NCBI GenBank assembly: GCA_031551965.1
Contig: JAVBMW010000025.1
Location: forward strand, 1-64,000
Length of the DNA stretch: 64,000 nt
From: CALVGQ01 sp031551965
GTDB taxonomy: Bacteria > Bacillota_I > Bacilli_A > Erysipelotrichales > Erysipelotrichaceae
Reading direction: 5' to 3'
The notes under the pieces were generated by a model. It did no database searches. It saw nothing but the letters and a program-made list of their open reading frames with translations, and was not told the origin of the DNA. This document shows positions 34,596 through 44,400 of the stretch, in pieces. The position numbers and the translations under genes are program-made. Position 1 is the stretch's first letter, and every line of letters begins with the position of its first letter.

Positions 34596-35132
34596 GTGGA
34601 AGTGAAAGAAGTAATTGTGGTAGAAGGAAAAAATGATACGATCAATATCCAAAAGTATATTCAAGCTTATATCATAGAAACCCAAGGAACTCATTTATCA
34701 CATGAAACACTTGAACTTATAAAAGAATTGAATGAAAAACGTGGAGTTATCATATTTACAGATCCAGACAGTCCTGGAGAGAGTATAAGAAATCGGATTA
34801 ACCAAGCAATTCCCGGATGTAAAAATGCATTTTTAATAAGCAAGAAAGCTAAGGGAAAAGGTAAAGTCGGTATTGAACATGCAAAAAAAGAAGATATTTT
34901 GCATGCTTTAGAAAACTGCATGACCTATGAAATCGGACAAGATACTTTATCGTGGCAGGAATTTCTATCATTAGGATTATCTGCAAATAAAGATAGTAAG
35001 AATTTAAGAGATAAAATAGGACGTAAACTTTGCATTGGTGAAGCTAACGCTAAAACATGTTTTAAGAGATTAAATATGTTAAAAATAAATAAACAACAAT
35101 TATTAGAAATATTGAGGGAAGAAGATGAATAA
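34596..35132 (+). CDS. rnmV: Ribonuclease M5
   Basis: TOPRIM nuclease that completes 5S rRNA maturation. EVIVVEGKNDTINIQKY is the metal-binding start (residues 5-21) and IIFTDPDSPGESIRNRI is the DxD motif (about 53-69). The sequence ends with a basic C-terminal half. The start is GTG 34596, supported by GAGGTG 9 bases upstream and by family alignment at MKVKEVIVVEGK. It overlaps the rsmA start by 8 bases. Confidence 0.96.
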   Translation: MEVKEVIVVEGKNDTINIQKYIQAYIIETQGTHLSHETLELIKELNEKRGVIIFTDPDSPGESIRNRINQAIPGCKNAFLISKKAKGKGKVGIEHAKKEDILHALENCMTYEIGQDTLSWQEFLSLGLSANKDSKNLRDKIGRKLCIGEANAKTCFKRLNMLKINKQQLLEILREEDE

Positions 35133-35991
35133 ACCCATTGCGACAAGTTCAAGGACAAAAGAGATTTTAGAGCGTTTTGATTTGTTCGCTAAAAAGAGCT
35201 TTGGACAAAACTTTATTACTGATCCTTCAGTTGTGCAGAAAATTGCCTCGTTATCTAAATGCAATGATTGTGCAGTAATCGAAATCGGTCCAGGTATAGG
35301 GGCACTCACTGAACAACTTGCGATTCTTGCAAAAAAAGTTGTTGCCTATGAAATAGACAATAGATTACCAGAAGTACTAGCCTATTCACTTCAAGAATAT
35401 CAAAATGTGGAAATCCGAATGCAGGATTTTTTGGAAGTAGATTTAGTTCCTGTAGTTGATCAGTTAAAAAGTGAATACGAAAATGTAGTGTTGTGTGCAA
35501 ATTTACCATATTATATTACAACACCATTGTTGTTTAAAATATTTGAAAGTAAATGTGAAATCAATACAATTACAGTAATGATGCAAAAAGAAGTTGGAGA
35601 TCGGATGGCAGCTCAAGTTTCTACAAAGGAATATAATGCATTGAGTGTTATTGTGCAATTCTATTACGATGTTAAGACAGTTATGAAAGTCAATCGAAAT
35701 GTATTTAATCCAAAACCAAATGTTGACTCTTCAGTAGTTCAGTTTCAAAGAAAAGAAAATCGTATCCATGTTCCAGATGAACAATTATTTGCGGAAGTAG
35801 TAAAGGCAAGTTTTAAACAAAGAAGAAAAACGATTTATAACAATATTAGAGAATACGTTCAAGATCCAATACTTGCACAAGAATTGCTAAGCTTGGCAAA
35901 AATTGATCCACAAAGTCGTGCTGAACAAAATAGCTTGGAAGATTTCGTAAGATTAAGTGAGGTAGTTTATGAAAGAAAGAGCATACGCTAA
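35125..35991 (+). CDS. rsmA: 16S rRNA (adenine1518/1519-N6) dimethyltransferase
   Basis: KsgA methylase. AKKSFGQNFITDPSVVQKI opens the fold. EIGPGIGALTEQLA is the SAM loop (about 54-67), ANLPYYITTPLL is the catalytic NLPY motif and FKQRRKTIYNNI is the C-terminal signature. Length 288. It starts inside rnmV and its 3' end overlaps ispE by 23 bases, so all three are one translational unit. Confidence 0.98.
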   Translation: MNKPIATSSRTKEILERFDLFAKKSFGQNFITDPSVVQKIASLSKCNDCAVIEIGPGIGALTEQLAILAKKVVAYEIDNRLPEVLAYSLQEYQNVEIRMQDFLEVDLVPVVDQLKSEYENVVLCANLPYYITTPLLFKIFESKCEINTITVMMQKEVGDRMAAQVSTKEYNALSVIVQFYYDVKTVMKVNRNVFNPKPNVDSSVVQFQRKENRIHVPDEQLFAEVVKASFKQRRKTIYNNIREYVQDPILAQELLSLAKIDPQSRAEQNSLEDFVRLSEVVYERKSIR

Positions 35992-36832
35992 AATTAATTT
36001 ATGCCTGGATGTTGTAAGGCGAAGAGAAGATGGCTATCATGAATTGAATATGATCATGACTTGCGTTGATTTATATGATCGCCTTGAAATGAATATTTCC
36101 GAAGAAATGTCATTGCAGACAAATGCTGGTTATTTACCATTAGATGAAAAGAATACGATTATCAAAGCTATCAAGGTTTTGCGGGATGAATACAAATTCA
36201 CTGAAAATTTTAGTATTACCCTAGATAAACACATTCCTACACAAGCAGGTCTTGCGGGAGGAAGCAGTGATGGAGCAGCCGCAATGAGACTGGTCAAAAA
36301 ATTGTTAGGACTATATATACCTGATGAAAAAATGAATGAACTTGCCAAAAGGGTTGGTGCCGATGTTCCATTTTGTTTAAAAGGAGCACCAGCAATCGTA
36401 CAAGGTATAGGTGAAAAACTAGAACATTTTACTATGGATCCGAATTTTTTTGTATTACTAGTAAAACCTAAAAGAGGAGTATCTACAAAAACTGCTTTTG
36501 AAATGCTTGATTTCAATAAATGTGAACATCCTAATGTTATTAAAATGAAAGAAGCACTTATTGAACAAGACTATCAAGGAATTTTAGAACAATTAGGAAA
36601 TTCACTAGAAGAAAGTGCGTACAGATTAGTTCCAGAAATTAAAGACATTAAACAAGAATTAATTGATTTTGGATTTGATGGAGCTTTAATGTCAGGAAGT
36701 GGTTCAACGATTTTTGCGATTACCAAAGATGAAGATTTGATTGATCGTGCAAATATTCATTTTAGAGATAAACGATATTTTGTGAAGAAGACAAAAATTA
36801 TGGGAAAAAGTGTTGTCTTGAATCGAAATTGA
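35969..36832 (+). CDS. ispE: 4-diphosphocytidyl-2-C-methyl-D-erythritol kinase
   Basis: GHMP kinase of the MEP isoprenoid pathway. AKINLCLDVVRRREDGYHEL is at the N-terminus, IPTQAGLAGGSSDGAAAM is the ATP loop (about residues 89-106), and ALMSGSGSTIFAI is the third GHMP motif. Length 287. It shows that this organism uses the non-mevalonate route, at least in part, for undecaprenyl carrier and quinone precursors. Confidence 0.97.
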   Translation: MKERAYAKINLCLDVVRRREDGYHELNMIMTCVDLYDRLEMNISEEMSLQTNAGYLPLDEKNTIIKAIKVLRDEYKFTENFSITLDKHIPTQAGLAGGSSDGAAAMRLVKKLLGLYIPDEKMNELAKRVGADVPFCLKGAPAIVQGIGEKLEHFTMDPNFFVLLVKPKRGVSTKTAFEMLDFNKCEHPNVIKMKEALIEQDYQGILEQLGNSLEESAYRLVPEIKDIKQELIDFGFDGALMSGSGSTIFAITKDEDLIDRANIHFRDKRYFVKKTKIMGKSVVLNRN

Positions 36833-36921
36833 CGATTTAGTTTTTAGTTCTTTCCAAAAAAGAAGGATTAGGTCTTTTTTTATCTTGCGAAAGCAAGTAA
36901 AATAGTAGAGGGAGTGATTTT

Positions 36922-38286
36922 ATGAAATCAGCAATTATTATGGCGGCAGGAAAAGGGACTCGAATGAACTCAACCCTACCAAAAGTAATGCATGAATTAT
37001 GTAGTAAACCAATGATTGAACACATTCTAGATCATTTATACGAAATTAAAGTAGAAAAAATTGTGACAGTAGTAGGTTATGGACATGAAGTAATCGAAGA
37101 AGCCATGCACGATAAATGCATGTTTGCCTTGCAAGAACCACAACTTGGAACAGGACACGCTGCAATGCAGGCAAAAGTTTTAGAAAAATATACCGGATTA
37201 ACACTCGTTGCGAATGGAGATTGTCCTCGTATTCAAAGTAGCACTTATCAAAAAATGTATGATGAATGTGAAAGTGCACAAATGACTGTTCTTACAGCTA
37301 TACTTGATGATCCTAAATCTTATGGTCGTGTAGTAAGAAATTCTGAAGGCTACATTCAAAGAATTGTAGAGTTTAAGGATTGTAATGAAGAAGAAAAGAA
37401 AATCAAAGAAATAAATACAGGCATTTATTGTTTTGATAATCAAGTGTTATTTGAAAACTTAAAAGAAATCAAAGATGAAAATGCACAAAAAGAATATTAC
37501 ATTACAGATTTAGTTCAAATTCTTAATGAAAAGAATATGAAAGTTAAAGCAGTAGTAATTGATGATCCAAAAGAAGCTGAAGGAATTAACGATCGCGTTG
37601 AGTTGGCGGATGCGAATAGTTGGTTACAAAGAAAAATCAATGAAAAATGGATGCGTGAAGGAGTGACAATGATCAATCCAAATGCTACCTATATTGGCTG
37701 TGATGTAACCTTAGAAAAAGATGTGATCATATATCCGAATTGTACCTTACTTGGAAAAACAAAAATTCAAAGTGGAACAACATTGTTGCCAAACTGTTTC
37801 TTAGTAGATGCATCAATTGGTAAAAATTGTACTATCGATTCTTCAAGAATCGTAAACAGTGAAATTAGAGATGATGTAACCGTAGGCCCTTATGCTCATA
37901 TTCGTTTAGAAAGCATTGTCGATGATAAGAACCGTATTGGAAATTTTGTCGAACTTAAAAAGACCTATATTGGAGTTGATAGCCGTTGTGCTCATTTAAC
38001 ATATTTGGGTGACAGCGATATTGGGTCAAAAGTCAACATTGGCTGTGGTGTTGTAACAGTTAATTATGATGGTAAGAATAAATCTAGAACGATTGTAAAA
38101 GATGGTGCTTTCATTGGAAGTAATGTTAATTTGATTGCCCCAATCGAAGTTGGTGAAAATGCAGTAATTGCTGCAGGATCAACTGTCAATCGAAATGTAG
38201 AATCAGGTAGTATGGCAATCGCAAGAGCAAAACAAGAAAACAAAGAAGGCTATGGAATTCGCTACAAAACAAAAGAAAAAAAATAG
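36922..38286 (+). CDS. glmU: Bifunctional UDP-GlcNAc pyrophosphorylase / GlcN-1-P acetyltransferase
   Basis: Makes UDP-GlcNAc for peptidoglycan and teichoic acids. The uridyltransferase half starts IIMAAGKGTRMNSTLPKVMH (residues 5-24). The acetyltransferase half is a left-handed beta-helix of hexapeptide repeats from about 250 (ATYIGCDVTLEKDVIIYPN), with GVVTVNYDGKNKSRT near 380 in the active-site region. Length 454 matches family size. A GGGAGTGAT ribosome site precedes ATG 36922. prs follows after 9 bases. Confidence 0.98.
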   Translation: MKSAIIMAAGKGTRMNSTLPKVMHELCSKPMIEHILDHLYEIKVEKIVTVVGYGHEVIEEAMHDKCMFALQEPQLGTGHAAMQAKVLEKYTGLTLVANGDCPRIQSSTYQKMYDECESAQMTVLTAILDDPKSYGRVVRNSEGYIQRIVEFKDCNEEEKKIKEINTGIYCFDNQVLFENLKEIKDENAQKEYYITDLVQILNEKNMKVKAVVIDDPKEAEGINDRVELADANSWLQRKINEKWMREGVTMINPNATYIGCDVTLEKDVIIYPNCTLLGKTKIQSGTTLLPNCFLVDASIGKNCTIDSSRIVNSEIRDDVTVGPYAHIRLESIVDDKNRIGNFVELKKTYIGVDSRCAHLTYLGDSDIGSKVNIGCGVVTVNYDGKNKSRTIVKDGAFIGSNVNLIAPIEVGENAVIAAGSTVNRNVESGSMAIARAKQENKEGYGIRYKTKEKK

Positions 38287-38295
38287 GGGGAGAAA

Positions 38296-39252
38296 ATGAA
38301 AGACATCGTAGTATTTTCGCTAACATCAAGCACAGAGCTAGCACAGGAAATTTGTAATTATTTAAAGATTGAACCAGGAAAAGTATCAGTAAGACATTTT
38401 GCCGATGGTGAAATTATTGTTGAACCAGAAGAAACAGTGCGTGGAAGATCAGTGTATATCGTACAAAGTACATGTGCACCAGTTTCTGAAAGATTAATGG
38501 AAGTATTGATCGCTATTGATGCTTGTCGTAGGGCAAGTGCAGGAGAAATCAATGTAGTTATGCCATATTTTGGATACGCTAGACAAGATCGTAAGGCAAG
38601 ACCTCGTCAACCAATCACTTCACGTTTAGTAGCTAATCTTCTTGAAACTGCTGGGGCAGACAGAATGATGACGGTTGATCTTCATGCCTCACAAATTCAA
38701 GGATTCTTTAATATTCCAATTGATGATCTAACATGTATCAACATGTTGGGAAAATATTTCAGATCTAAACAAATGGATCCTGAAAAAATAGTTGTTGTAT
38801 CTCCAGATCATGGTGGAACAACACGTGCAAGAAAATTAGCTGATACATTAGGAGCACCACTTGCGATCATTGATAAACGTCGTCCAAAACCAAACGTTGC
38901 AGAAGCAATGAATGTAATTGGGGATGTTGAAGGAAAAATCGCGATTATTGTAGATGATATTTGTGATACAGCTGGTTCACTTATGGCTGCAATTAAAATT
39001 TTAAAAGAAAAAGGAGCTACTAAAGTTTATTGTGCGATCACTCATGGTATTTTATCAGGAGAAGCTATTGAAAGAATCCACAATTCAGATGTTGAAGAAT
39101 TTGTAATTACAAATACAATTCCTCTATCACAAGAAAAAAGAGAAGCATGTCCAAAAATTACGGTTCTATCTGTAGGCTATATGTTGGCAAAAACGATTGA
39201 AGCTATTCAACACAATAGTCCAGTTAGTGAAGTATACGATTTGTTTATATAA
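38296..39252 (+). CDS. prs: Ribose-phosphate pyrophosphokinase
   Basis: Makes PRPP for nucleotide, His and Trp synthesis. The sequence has ASAGEINVVMPYFGYARQDR, VVVSPDHGGTTRARKLA (PRPP-type flexible region), AIIDKRRPKPNVAEAMNVIG and the PRPP-binding loop IAIIVDDICDTAGSL (about residues 214-228). Length 318. Its ribosome site is AGGGGGAG. It is paired with glmU as in Bacillus, and a strong terminator ends the unit. Confidence 0.98.
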   Translation: MKDIVVFSLTSSTELAQEICNYLKIEPGKVSVRHFADGEIIVEPEETVRGRSVYIVQSTCAPVSERLMEVLIAIDACRRASAGEINVVMPYFGYARQDRKARPRQPITSRLVANLLETAGADRMMTVDLHASQIQGFFNIPIDDLTCINMLGKYFRSKQMDPEKIVVVSPDHGGTTRARKLADTLGAPLAIIDKRRPKPNVAEAMNVIGDVEGKIAIIVDDICDTAGSLMAAIKILKEKGATKVYCAITHGILSGEAIERIHNSDVEEFVITNTIPLSQEKREACPKITVLSVGYMLAKTIEAIQHNSPVSEVYDLFI

Positions 39253-39259
39253 ACCCTAA

Positions 39260-39374
39260 GAAAATAGAAAAGGATCTAGTCACTATTAGATCCTTTTCTA
39301 TTTTATAAAATTAAAAGGGGATAAACCTACAAATATTAAGGGGTAATCATTTGTAGTCAAGTTATCAACCTTGC
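39260..39374 (-). ncRNA. Candidate small RNA A with C-rich loop and tail
   Basis: Read on the minus strand, a promoter-like AATTGGTATATTATATT is followed by hairpin 1 (CAAG/CTTG at 39373-39358). Hairpin 2 has an 8-bp stem CTACAAAT/ATTTGTAG (39356-39327) closing a loop that contains ACCCCTTAAT. An unpaired TTTATCCCCTTTT tail and the bidirectional terminator (39304-39262) follow. Transcript of about 115 bases. It is homologous in layout to sRNA B, with different stem sequences. The C-rich loop and tail resemble Shine-Dalgarno-binding sRNAs such as LhrC or RsaE in style. No open reading frame or Rfam family is recognised. Confidence 0.6.
39262..39304. terminator. Bidirectional terminator after prs, also ending the minus-strand sRNA A
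   Basis: A long stem AGAAAAGGATCTA / TAGATCCTTTTCT with an 8-base loop, flanked by AAAT and ATTTT so that both strands end in T-rich runs. It lies 10 bases past the prs stop and at the 3' end of the minus-strand element at 39260-39374. Confidence 0.85.
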
Positions 39375-39445
39375 AAATATAATATACCAATTCATTATCA
39401 TAATAATATGTTTGAATTGTGGAAAATTATGTGGAATTTTAAATG

Positions 39446-39468
39446 AAAAAGACCCGAAGGTCTCATTC
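39446..39468 (-). terminator. UUCG-capped terminator of sRNA B
   Basis: On the minus strand GAGACC-TTCG-GGTCTT runs into TTTTT: a short stem with a stable UUCG tetraloop and a T run. The plus strand has no T run here, which fixes the direction of the element. Confidence 0.8.
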
Positions 39469-39559
39469 ATTAATTTATCTAAAAAGGGGGATAAATATTC
39501 TACTTACACGATTTAGGGGGTTTCGTGAGTAGTGCAAGAACTATTATTATCTTCTTGCT
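39446..39559 (-). ncRNA. Candidate small RNA B with C-rich loop and tail
   Basis: On the minus strand, AATTGGTATATTATATT (with TTGGAG 17 bases upstream of TATATT) leads to hairpin 1, stem GCAAGAA/TTCTTGC (39558-39534). Hairpin 2 has stems CTACT/AGTAG and TCGTG/CACGA (39532-39500) closing the loop AACCCCCTAAA. An unpaired TTTATCCCCCTTTTT and the UUCG terminator (39446-39468) follow. Length about 114 bases. Same architecture as sRNA A with covarying stems. No protein is encoded. Confidence 0.6.
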
Positions 39560-39651
39560 GAATATAATATACCAATTTTTTATCTCCAAAATATGTTGGA
39601 AATATGGAAAATTATGTGTTATGCAAAAAATTATCGACTTTTTATATTTTC

Positions 39652-40137
39652 CTAGTGATTATGACTGTTCTGTTGTTGTTCTAAAACGCAGTCAACCGCA
39701 AGAGCTACACATAAACAATACAAAGCATTGTCAGGATCAATGACATCTAAACAATAACTATCTCCCCAAGTCCACCATTCTTTAGTGAGGTCCATGATCA
39801 ATCGATCGTTGGAAACAAGTTGATAATCATGTGCCCAAAAATCACCAACTAATTGCCAAGGTAGACCCTTCAAAGTATAAACAGGTTTAAATAAAGTGAT
39901 TTCTTTTACAATTTCGGCAATAACTTCCCCGTTGATTTCAATATAAAAGCGAGGTTTCCATGTAAAAACTTCTTGTCGTATAAAGGCAACTTCGACACCT
40001 AAAGCATCATACACATGAAGCTTATGTCCCCAAGAGAATAGTTCACCTTCAACATAGTAAGAATCATCTCCATATTCGTTTTTGATATAAAATTTATCGG
40101 TCCAACTAAATACTTGCTGTTTCATATAATATTTCAT
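39652..40137 (-). CDS. LURP-one-related (LOR) family protein
   Basis: A 161-residue protein built of repeated beta hairpins typical of the LOR/tubby-like fold: FSWTDKFYIKNEYGDDSYYV, VEGELFSWGHKLHVYD, FTWKPRFYIEINGEVIAEI and a C-terminal WWTWGDSYCLDV with a hydrophobic helix (ALYCLCVALAVDCVLEQ). Related proteins (YxjI) may interact with membranes, but their role is unknown. An AAGGGG ribosome site precedes it. It is 12 bases downstream of the fragment at 40150-40455 and may share its transcript; the sRNA pair lies downstream. Confidence 0.85.
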   Translation of the reverse strand: MKYYMKQQVFSWTDKFYIKNEYGDDSYYVEGELFSWGHKLHVYDALGVEVAFIRQEVFTWKPRFYIEINGEVIAEIVKEITLFKPVYTLKGLPWQLVGDFWAHDYQLVSNDRLIMDLTKEWWTWGDSYCLDVIDPDNALYCLCVALAVDCVLEQQQNSHNH

Positions 40138-40149
40138 AAATAATTCCCC

Positions 40150-40455
40150 TTATTTGATTTTAAAGATATTGATCTTGTTTGAAACATAGTATGCAAAATT
40201 TAATTCATCTTCATTCTGGTAATAATTGATAAAATCACCAAAAACAGTATAGTATTTCTCATGTCCGAAATTTTTTATTAGAAATAAATTACTTGTAGAA
40301 TCCCAAACAAATGTTTTCTGGTTAAATACTATAAACTTATTAAAATTCCCTTTTGGATTAACGATTAATTTTGATTTTTCAGTTTCATAATTGTAACTAT
40401 AAAAACTATTATCTTTGGAATACAAAATCAAGTTGTTTGGAAGATAATTATCCAT
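40150..40455 (-). CDS. C-terminal continuation of the lipoprotein at 40504 after an in-frame TAG
   Basis: This frame is the same as that of the upstream lipoprotein, and between them only the TAG at 40504-40506 stops translation; the 16 codons up to ATG 40455 are open. The 101 residues (SKDNSFYSYNYETEKSKLI and similar) read as beta-strand repeats like those of the lipoprotein. ATG 40455 has no clear ribosome site. I therefore treat it as the 3' part of one gene split by an amber codon, though an independent small gene cannot be excluded. Confidence 0.5.
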   Translation of the reverse strand: MDNYLPNNLILYSKDNSFYSYNYETEKSKLIVNPKGNFNKFIVFNQKTFVWDSTSNLFLIKNFGHEKYYTVFGDFINYYQNEDELNFAYYVSNKINIFKIK

Positions 40456-40503
40456 AATACAAAATGAAGAAGCTTCACTTGGATAATTAACTGAAAAATC
40501 ATT

Positions 40504-41343
40504 CTATTCAATTAGTTTTCCATCTTGACCATAGATTGCATAAAAAAGCGATTCGAAATCTAAGGATTCTCGGACATAGCGACCCGCAACCATTAATATA
40601 TTTTGATCTTCAGTTTCTTGTATTGTCATTGCACTAAGAACTTTGGAATCAGGTAATTGAGCTGTAATTGGAGCACTCCATATCATATTGCCATTCTTAT
40701 CTAACTTACATAGCTCAAAATCTTTATGATCGAGTCCATCATGACGATCGATGAATTGACTTAAAACATAAAAGTGTTCGCCAATTTTAATAGAACGTAT
40801 TGGGGCAAAGTTAGAATCTTTATTAAATCTAAATTCTTGTTCGTTAAGAAATTGTCCTTCTTTATCAAAACTTAATTTATAGTATCGATCGCGATTAGAA
40901 CCATAAAAATAGAATTCATCGCTTTCAATAGTGAATGTAAAATAAGAATACATATGAATATAATCTTCAAAAATGATTCTATCAATATAGTTTCCATCTT
41001 GATCGTAAAGTGCGAAACATAAATCATAATAGAGGGAATCGCTATTTTGGCTAGTTCTTGCACTATATACAACTAAATATCCATTATTAACTGGCAAAAC
41101 ATCTCTGATGAGTGTATCGTTTTCAAAATAATCCTCAAAGGCAGAGCTGACATCAAGAGTTACTGATAAAAAATCATTTAAATAAAATTTCTCTTCTTGT
41201 GGTTCTTTAGGATCAGCTTGGTTACCTGTGATGTTTGCCAAATCTTTGTTTGGATCACTTGAAGCAGAAGGGATAACGGAAACCGGCTCGGCAGTACAAC
41301 CACAAAGCAAAAGAACTAAGAATATTAATGATATTTTTTTCAT
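40504..41343 (-). CDS. Lipoprotein of unknown function, beta-propeller-like, ending at an in-frame TAG
   Basis: MKKISLIFLVLLLCGCTAEP gives a signal peptide with the lipobox Cys at residue 16, followed by a Ser/Pro/Asp-rich linker. The rest is a string of short beta hairpins (LYDQDGNYIDRIIF; KLSFDKEGQFLNEQEF; LCKLDKNGNMIWSA; IYGQDGKLIE), each with a xDxxGx turn, as in propeller-type sensors. GGGGAG lies before ATG 41343; earlier in-frame ATGs lie over addA and are rejected. It stops at TAG 40504, but the same frame continues open to 40150, giving about 397 residues if read through. Surface location inferred; partner unknown. Confidence 0.8.
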   Translation of the reverse strand: MKKISLIFLVLLLCGCTAEPVSVIPSASSDPNKDLANITGNQADPKEPQEEKFYLNDFLSVTLDVSSAFEDYFENDTLIRDVLPVNNGYLVVYSARTSQNSDSLYYDLCFALYDQDGNYIDRIIFEDYIHMYSYFTFTIESDEFYFYGSNRDRYYKLSFDKEGQFLNEQEFRFNKDSNFAPIRSIKIGEHFYVLSQFIDRHDGLDHKDFELCKLDKNGNMIWSAPITAQLPDSKVLSAMTIQETEDQNILMVAGRYVRESLDFESLFYAIYGQDGKLIE

Positions 41344-41404
41344 ATTTGGTCTCCCCAATCTATAATTACTATAACATACAAGTAATAAGAGTACGAATAA
41401 GCCT

Positions 41405-44400
41405 TTAAATTTCAACAAATTTTGATAAAAAGAAACTATATATTTTGGTATTGACCTGATGATTTGGATATTGTATTTGAATGCTGTTACGATATCCATT
41501 AAGCTGATCGGTATAACGTTTAATTAATTCGAGTTCATCAACGTCGGTATCAGTTTTGAAGTCAATAATTGTGATATCATCAGAACCAATAGAAATCAAG
41601 TCAATAAATCCATGAATAATTTTATGATTTTGAAAAGTAGCGAAACTATATTCTTTTATGACTTTATTTTTATATAAATCCACAAATTGTTCATTGTTCC
41701 CTAATTTTAATAAGCGTTCTATGTCATTGTTTGAAACATCAGGTGAAATCGACTTAATGATTTCTGAAGACCAAGGCAAGCCAGGTAATGCTTCTATCAG
41801 TTTATGAAGACTTGAACCTCTTTGTGTAGCTAGATTTGTATTCTGGTTAAAAGGTTCAATCACAGATGATTCATAAGAAGAAGGGGTTTCCATTTCAATT
41901 GTTTTTTTAGTTGTTTGAGCATATATAGGAAGCACAATTTTGTTATTGATAAATTTTATAGATTTTTCGATAGGTTGTTCAGGATAATAGACTTGCCTAT
42001 AGAAAGGAAAATTTGAATTGTTGAAAGCACTCAAAATTAAATCAGAGGACCCTTTCTTTTTTAAAAAAGTAAGCATAGATAAATCTTGAAAATTGTAAGA
42101 GTCTGTTATTTTATCGACTAAAATACATTTCTTTTGAGCACGAGTTAATGCGACATAGTAAATTCGAACATTTTCTGCATAAGCTTCTAGTTGTTTTTTT
42201 GTTTCGATCGCTATTCGTTGAAGAGTGGAGCGTCGATATCGATAAGGCATAGTTATGTTGTACAATCCTACACCAAGTTCTTCATCAATAATGGCACCAT
42301 CTTGAGTATCCCCCTTCGAATTTCGCCAGCTAGACATATAAAAGACAACAGGGTACTGAAGCCCTTTTGATTGATGAATCGTTGTGATTTGAACAACATT
42401 TTCTGACTTGCTGGCACCGACCGCCATACTGGATGGTAAATCATAACACGCATCGATTTGAGCTAAAAAACCTAATAAGCTAGAGTTGTTTTTCTCGTAT
42501 TCCTGTGCTTTTTGAATAAACATATCAACATTGGCACGTTCTTGTTTATTTAGTTTCAAGCTATAATAATCATTGATTTGAATGATTTTACAAATGGAAG
42601 CACATATTCCATCATTAATCAAAATATCATTGATTTCAAGATACTCATCTTTAAATTTCTGATCAAGGATAGATGAAAACTCAAAATATGAAGAGTAATT
42701 TCGTTCTAATTGAATTCTAGCTAACTGATCACTGGTATAATCATATAATTCTTTTAATACTGATACACAAGATATATCGTTTTTTCGATCTAAAACTATA
42801 TTCAAATAAGAAGTAATCGTTAATACAGAAGGGCTTTTATAAAAACCACTTTGAAGTACAGTAGAATAAGGAATATTCATTTCGTCAAAGACAAAGCGCA
42901 ATTGATCTTTGATGGCATGTGATCTAACGAGAACACAATAGTCACTCCATTTATCGAAAGAAGAACTGTTTTTCATTTCAATTATTTTCTGAGCGATCAC
43001 AACAGCTTTTGATGAATATTTTTTTACGACAGAAAATTCTTCATCTTCATCAGTATCACTTGGAATCAAAAGAAACTCCGTTAAATTATTGTACTTATCA
43101 TCTTGCGAGTCAACACCAATGAGGGCATGATCTTCATGACTAAAACTATTGTCCAGCTCTGGAATATTCATTAGTTTATCAAACAGAGCATTATTAAAAT
43201 CAACGATCGATTTCATTGATCGGTAATTATGATGCAACGTAAGAGATGAATTAAACTCATCTTTCTTTGACATAAGATTGGCCATAATTTGTGGCTTTGC
43301 CCCACGGAAGCCATAAATACTTTGTTTAACATCACCTACGCGGAAAACATTATTTCCTCGAGATATCATTTCAATCATCGTATTTTGAAAATAATTGGTA
43401 TCCTGAAATTCATCCACAAGAATTTCATCAAAGCGATTTTGATACTTTTTCGCTACAGCATGGTTATTGGCAGATAATATTTTATAAGCCAAATGTTCCA
43501 TATCATTGAAGTCGATACCTTCTTGTTTTTCTTTTTCTTCTTCAAACAGAATCAAAAATCGTTTTGAAGCACGAACTAAAAATTCAACGATTTCATAATC
43601 ATTACTATAGTGAACTAAATCATGATCATCAAAATAAGAAGCAACATAACTTTGGCACAATTTATTAATTTCAGATCGTACTGCTTTGTATTCTTCATCT
43701 TTTCCGTTTTTCAGCACTGCTTCAGCAGTACTTCTCAAATAATGGATACTATCATGGATATTTTTATTATTAATTGCACTCTTTATTAGTTGGAGTTTAT
43801 CAAGTTTTAGTTGTACCAGTGGCTTAAGATCATCTAACTGATTAGATATACAGATGTTTAAACATTGTTGAATCAAATCTTCTAAAACTTTAATGTCAAA
43901 ATTCATTTTAATAAAATAATAATCAAGCAGAGACTCATCAAAATCCTCAACTCGCTTAACTTTTAAAGAAAGATTTAAAACATGCTTGAAAAATTGATCC
44001 TGATCGATTTGTTGCGAAGCTAAATTAGCTAAGTTTAAAATAGATTTTTCAAGTTCAGCTACATCTTCAATACGACCACTAAACTGGTCGCAAACCTTAA
44101 TAAATAAATCACGATCAGTTTGATGCATTTCGCTTAAAACTTGCTTAATTAATATGGACTTGATTTGAACCAATTCATCTTCGGTGAAATTCTTTAATAT
44201 TCTTTTTGGATTGAGTTGAATCACAAAATAGTTCTCTTTGATCACGTCTAAGCAAAAAGAATGGATCGTACATATAAGTGCAGTAGACAATAGGGCACAT
44301 TGTGTAGCACAAAGTTGTCGTAAATCATCATCCTCAGTTTGGTTCATAACTTCTGTAAGACCTTGAAATAAGCGACTTTTCATTTCGCTCGCTGCAGCAT

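Larger units (their letters stand above)
39311..39616. repeat. Two diverged direct copies (about 39311-39438 and 39483-39616)
   Basis: Shared elements in the same order: AAGGGGATAAA or AGGGGGATAAA, a hairpin with a loop reading TTAAGGGGTA or TTTAGGGGGTT, a short hairpin, AATATAATATACCAATT, and further on a stretch ending GGAAAATTATGTG. Identity is patchy and concentrated in loops and promoter, while stems differ with compensating changes. No terminal inverted repeats or target duplications are seen, so it is a tandem duplication rather than an insertion element. Confidence 0.7.

Noticed and set aside
39311..39616. Repeat pair as a transposable MITE
   Set aside because: No terminal inverted repeats or target duplications, and each copy has promoter- and terminator-like ends.
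39525..39743. Open frame on the plus strand through sRNA B and the LURP-one gene
   Set aside because: Low-complexity, no ribosome site, runs against the real minus-strand gene.
40504..40506. TAG read as an amino acid (recoding)
   Set aside because: serS, dnaX and mnmE end normally in TAG, and no pyrrolysine or suppressor genes are seen.
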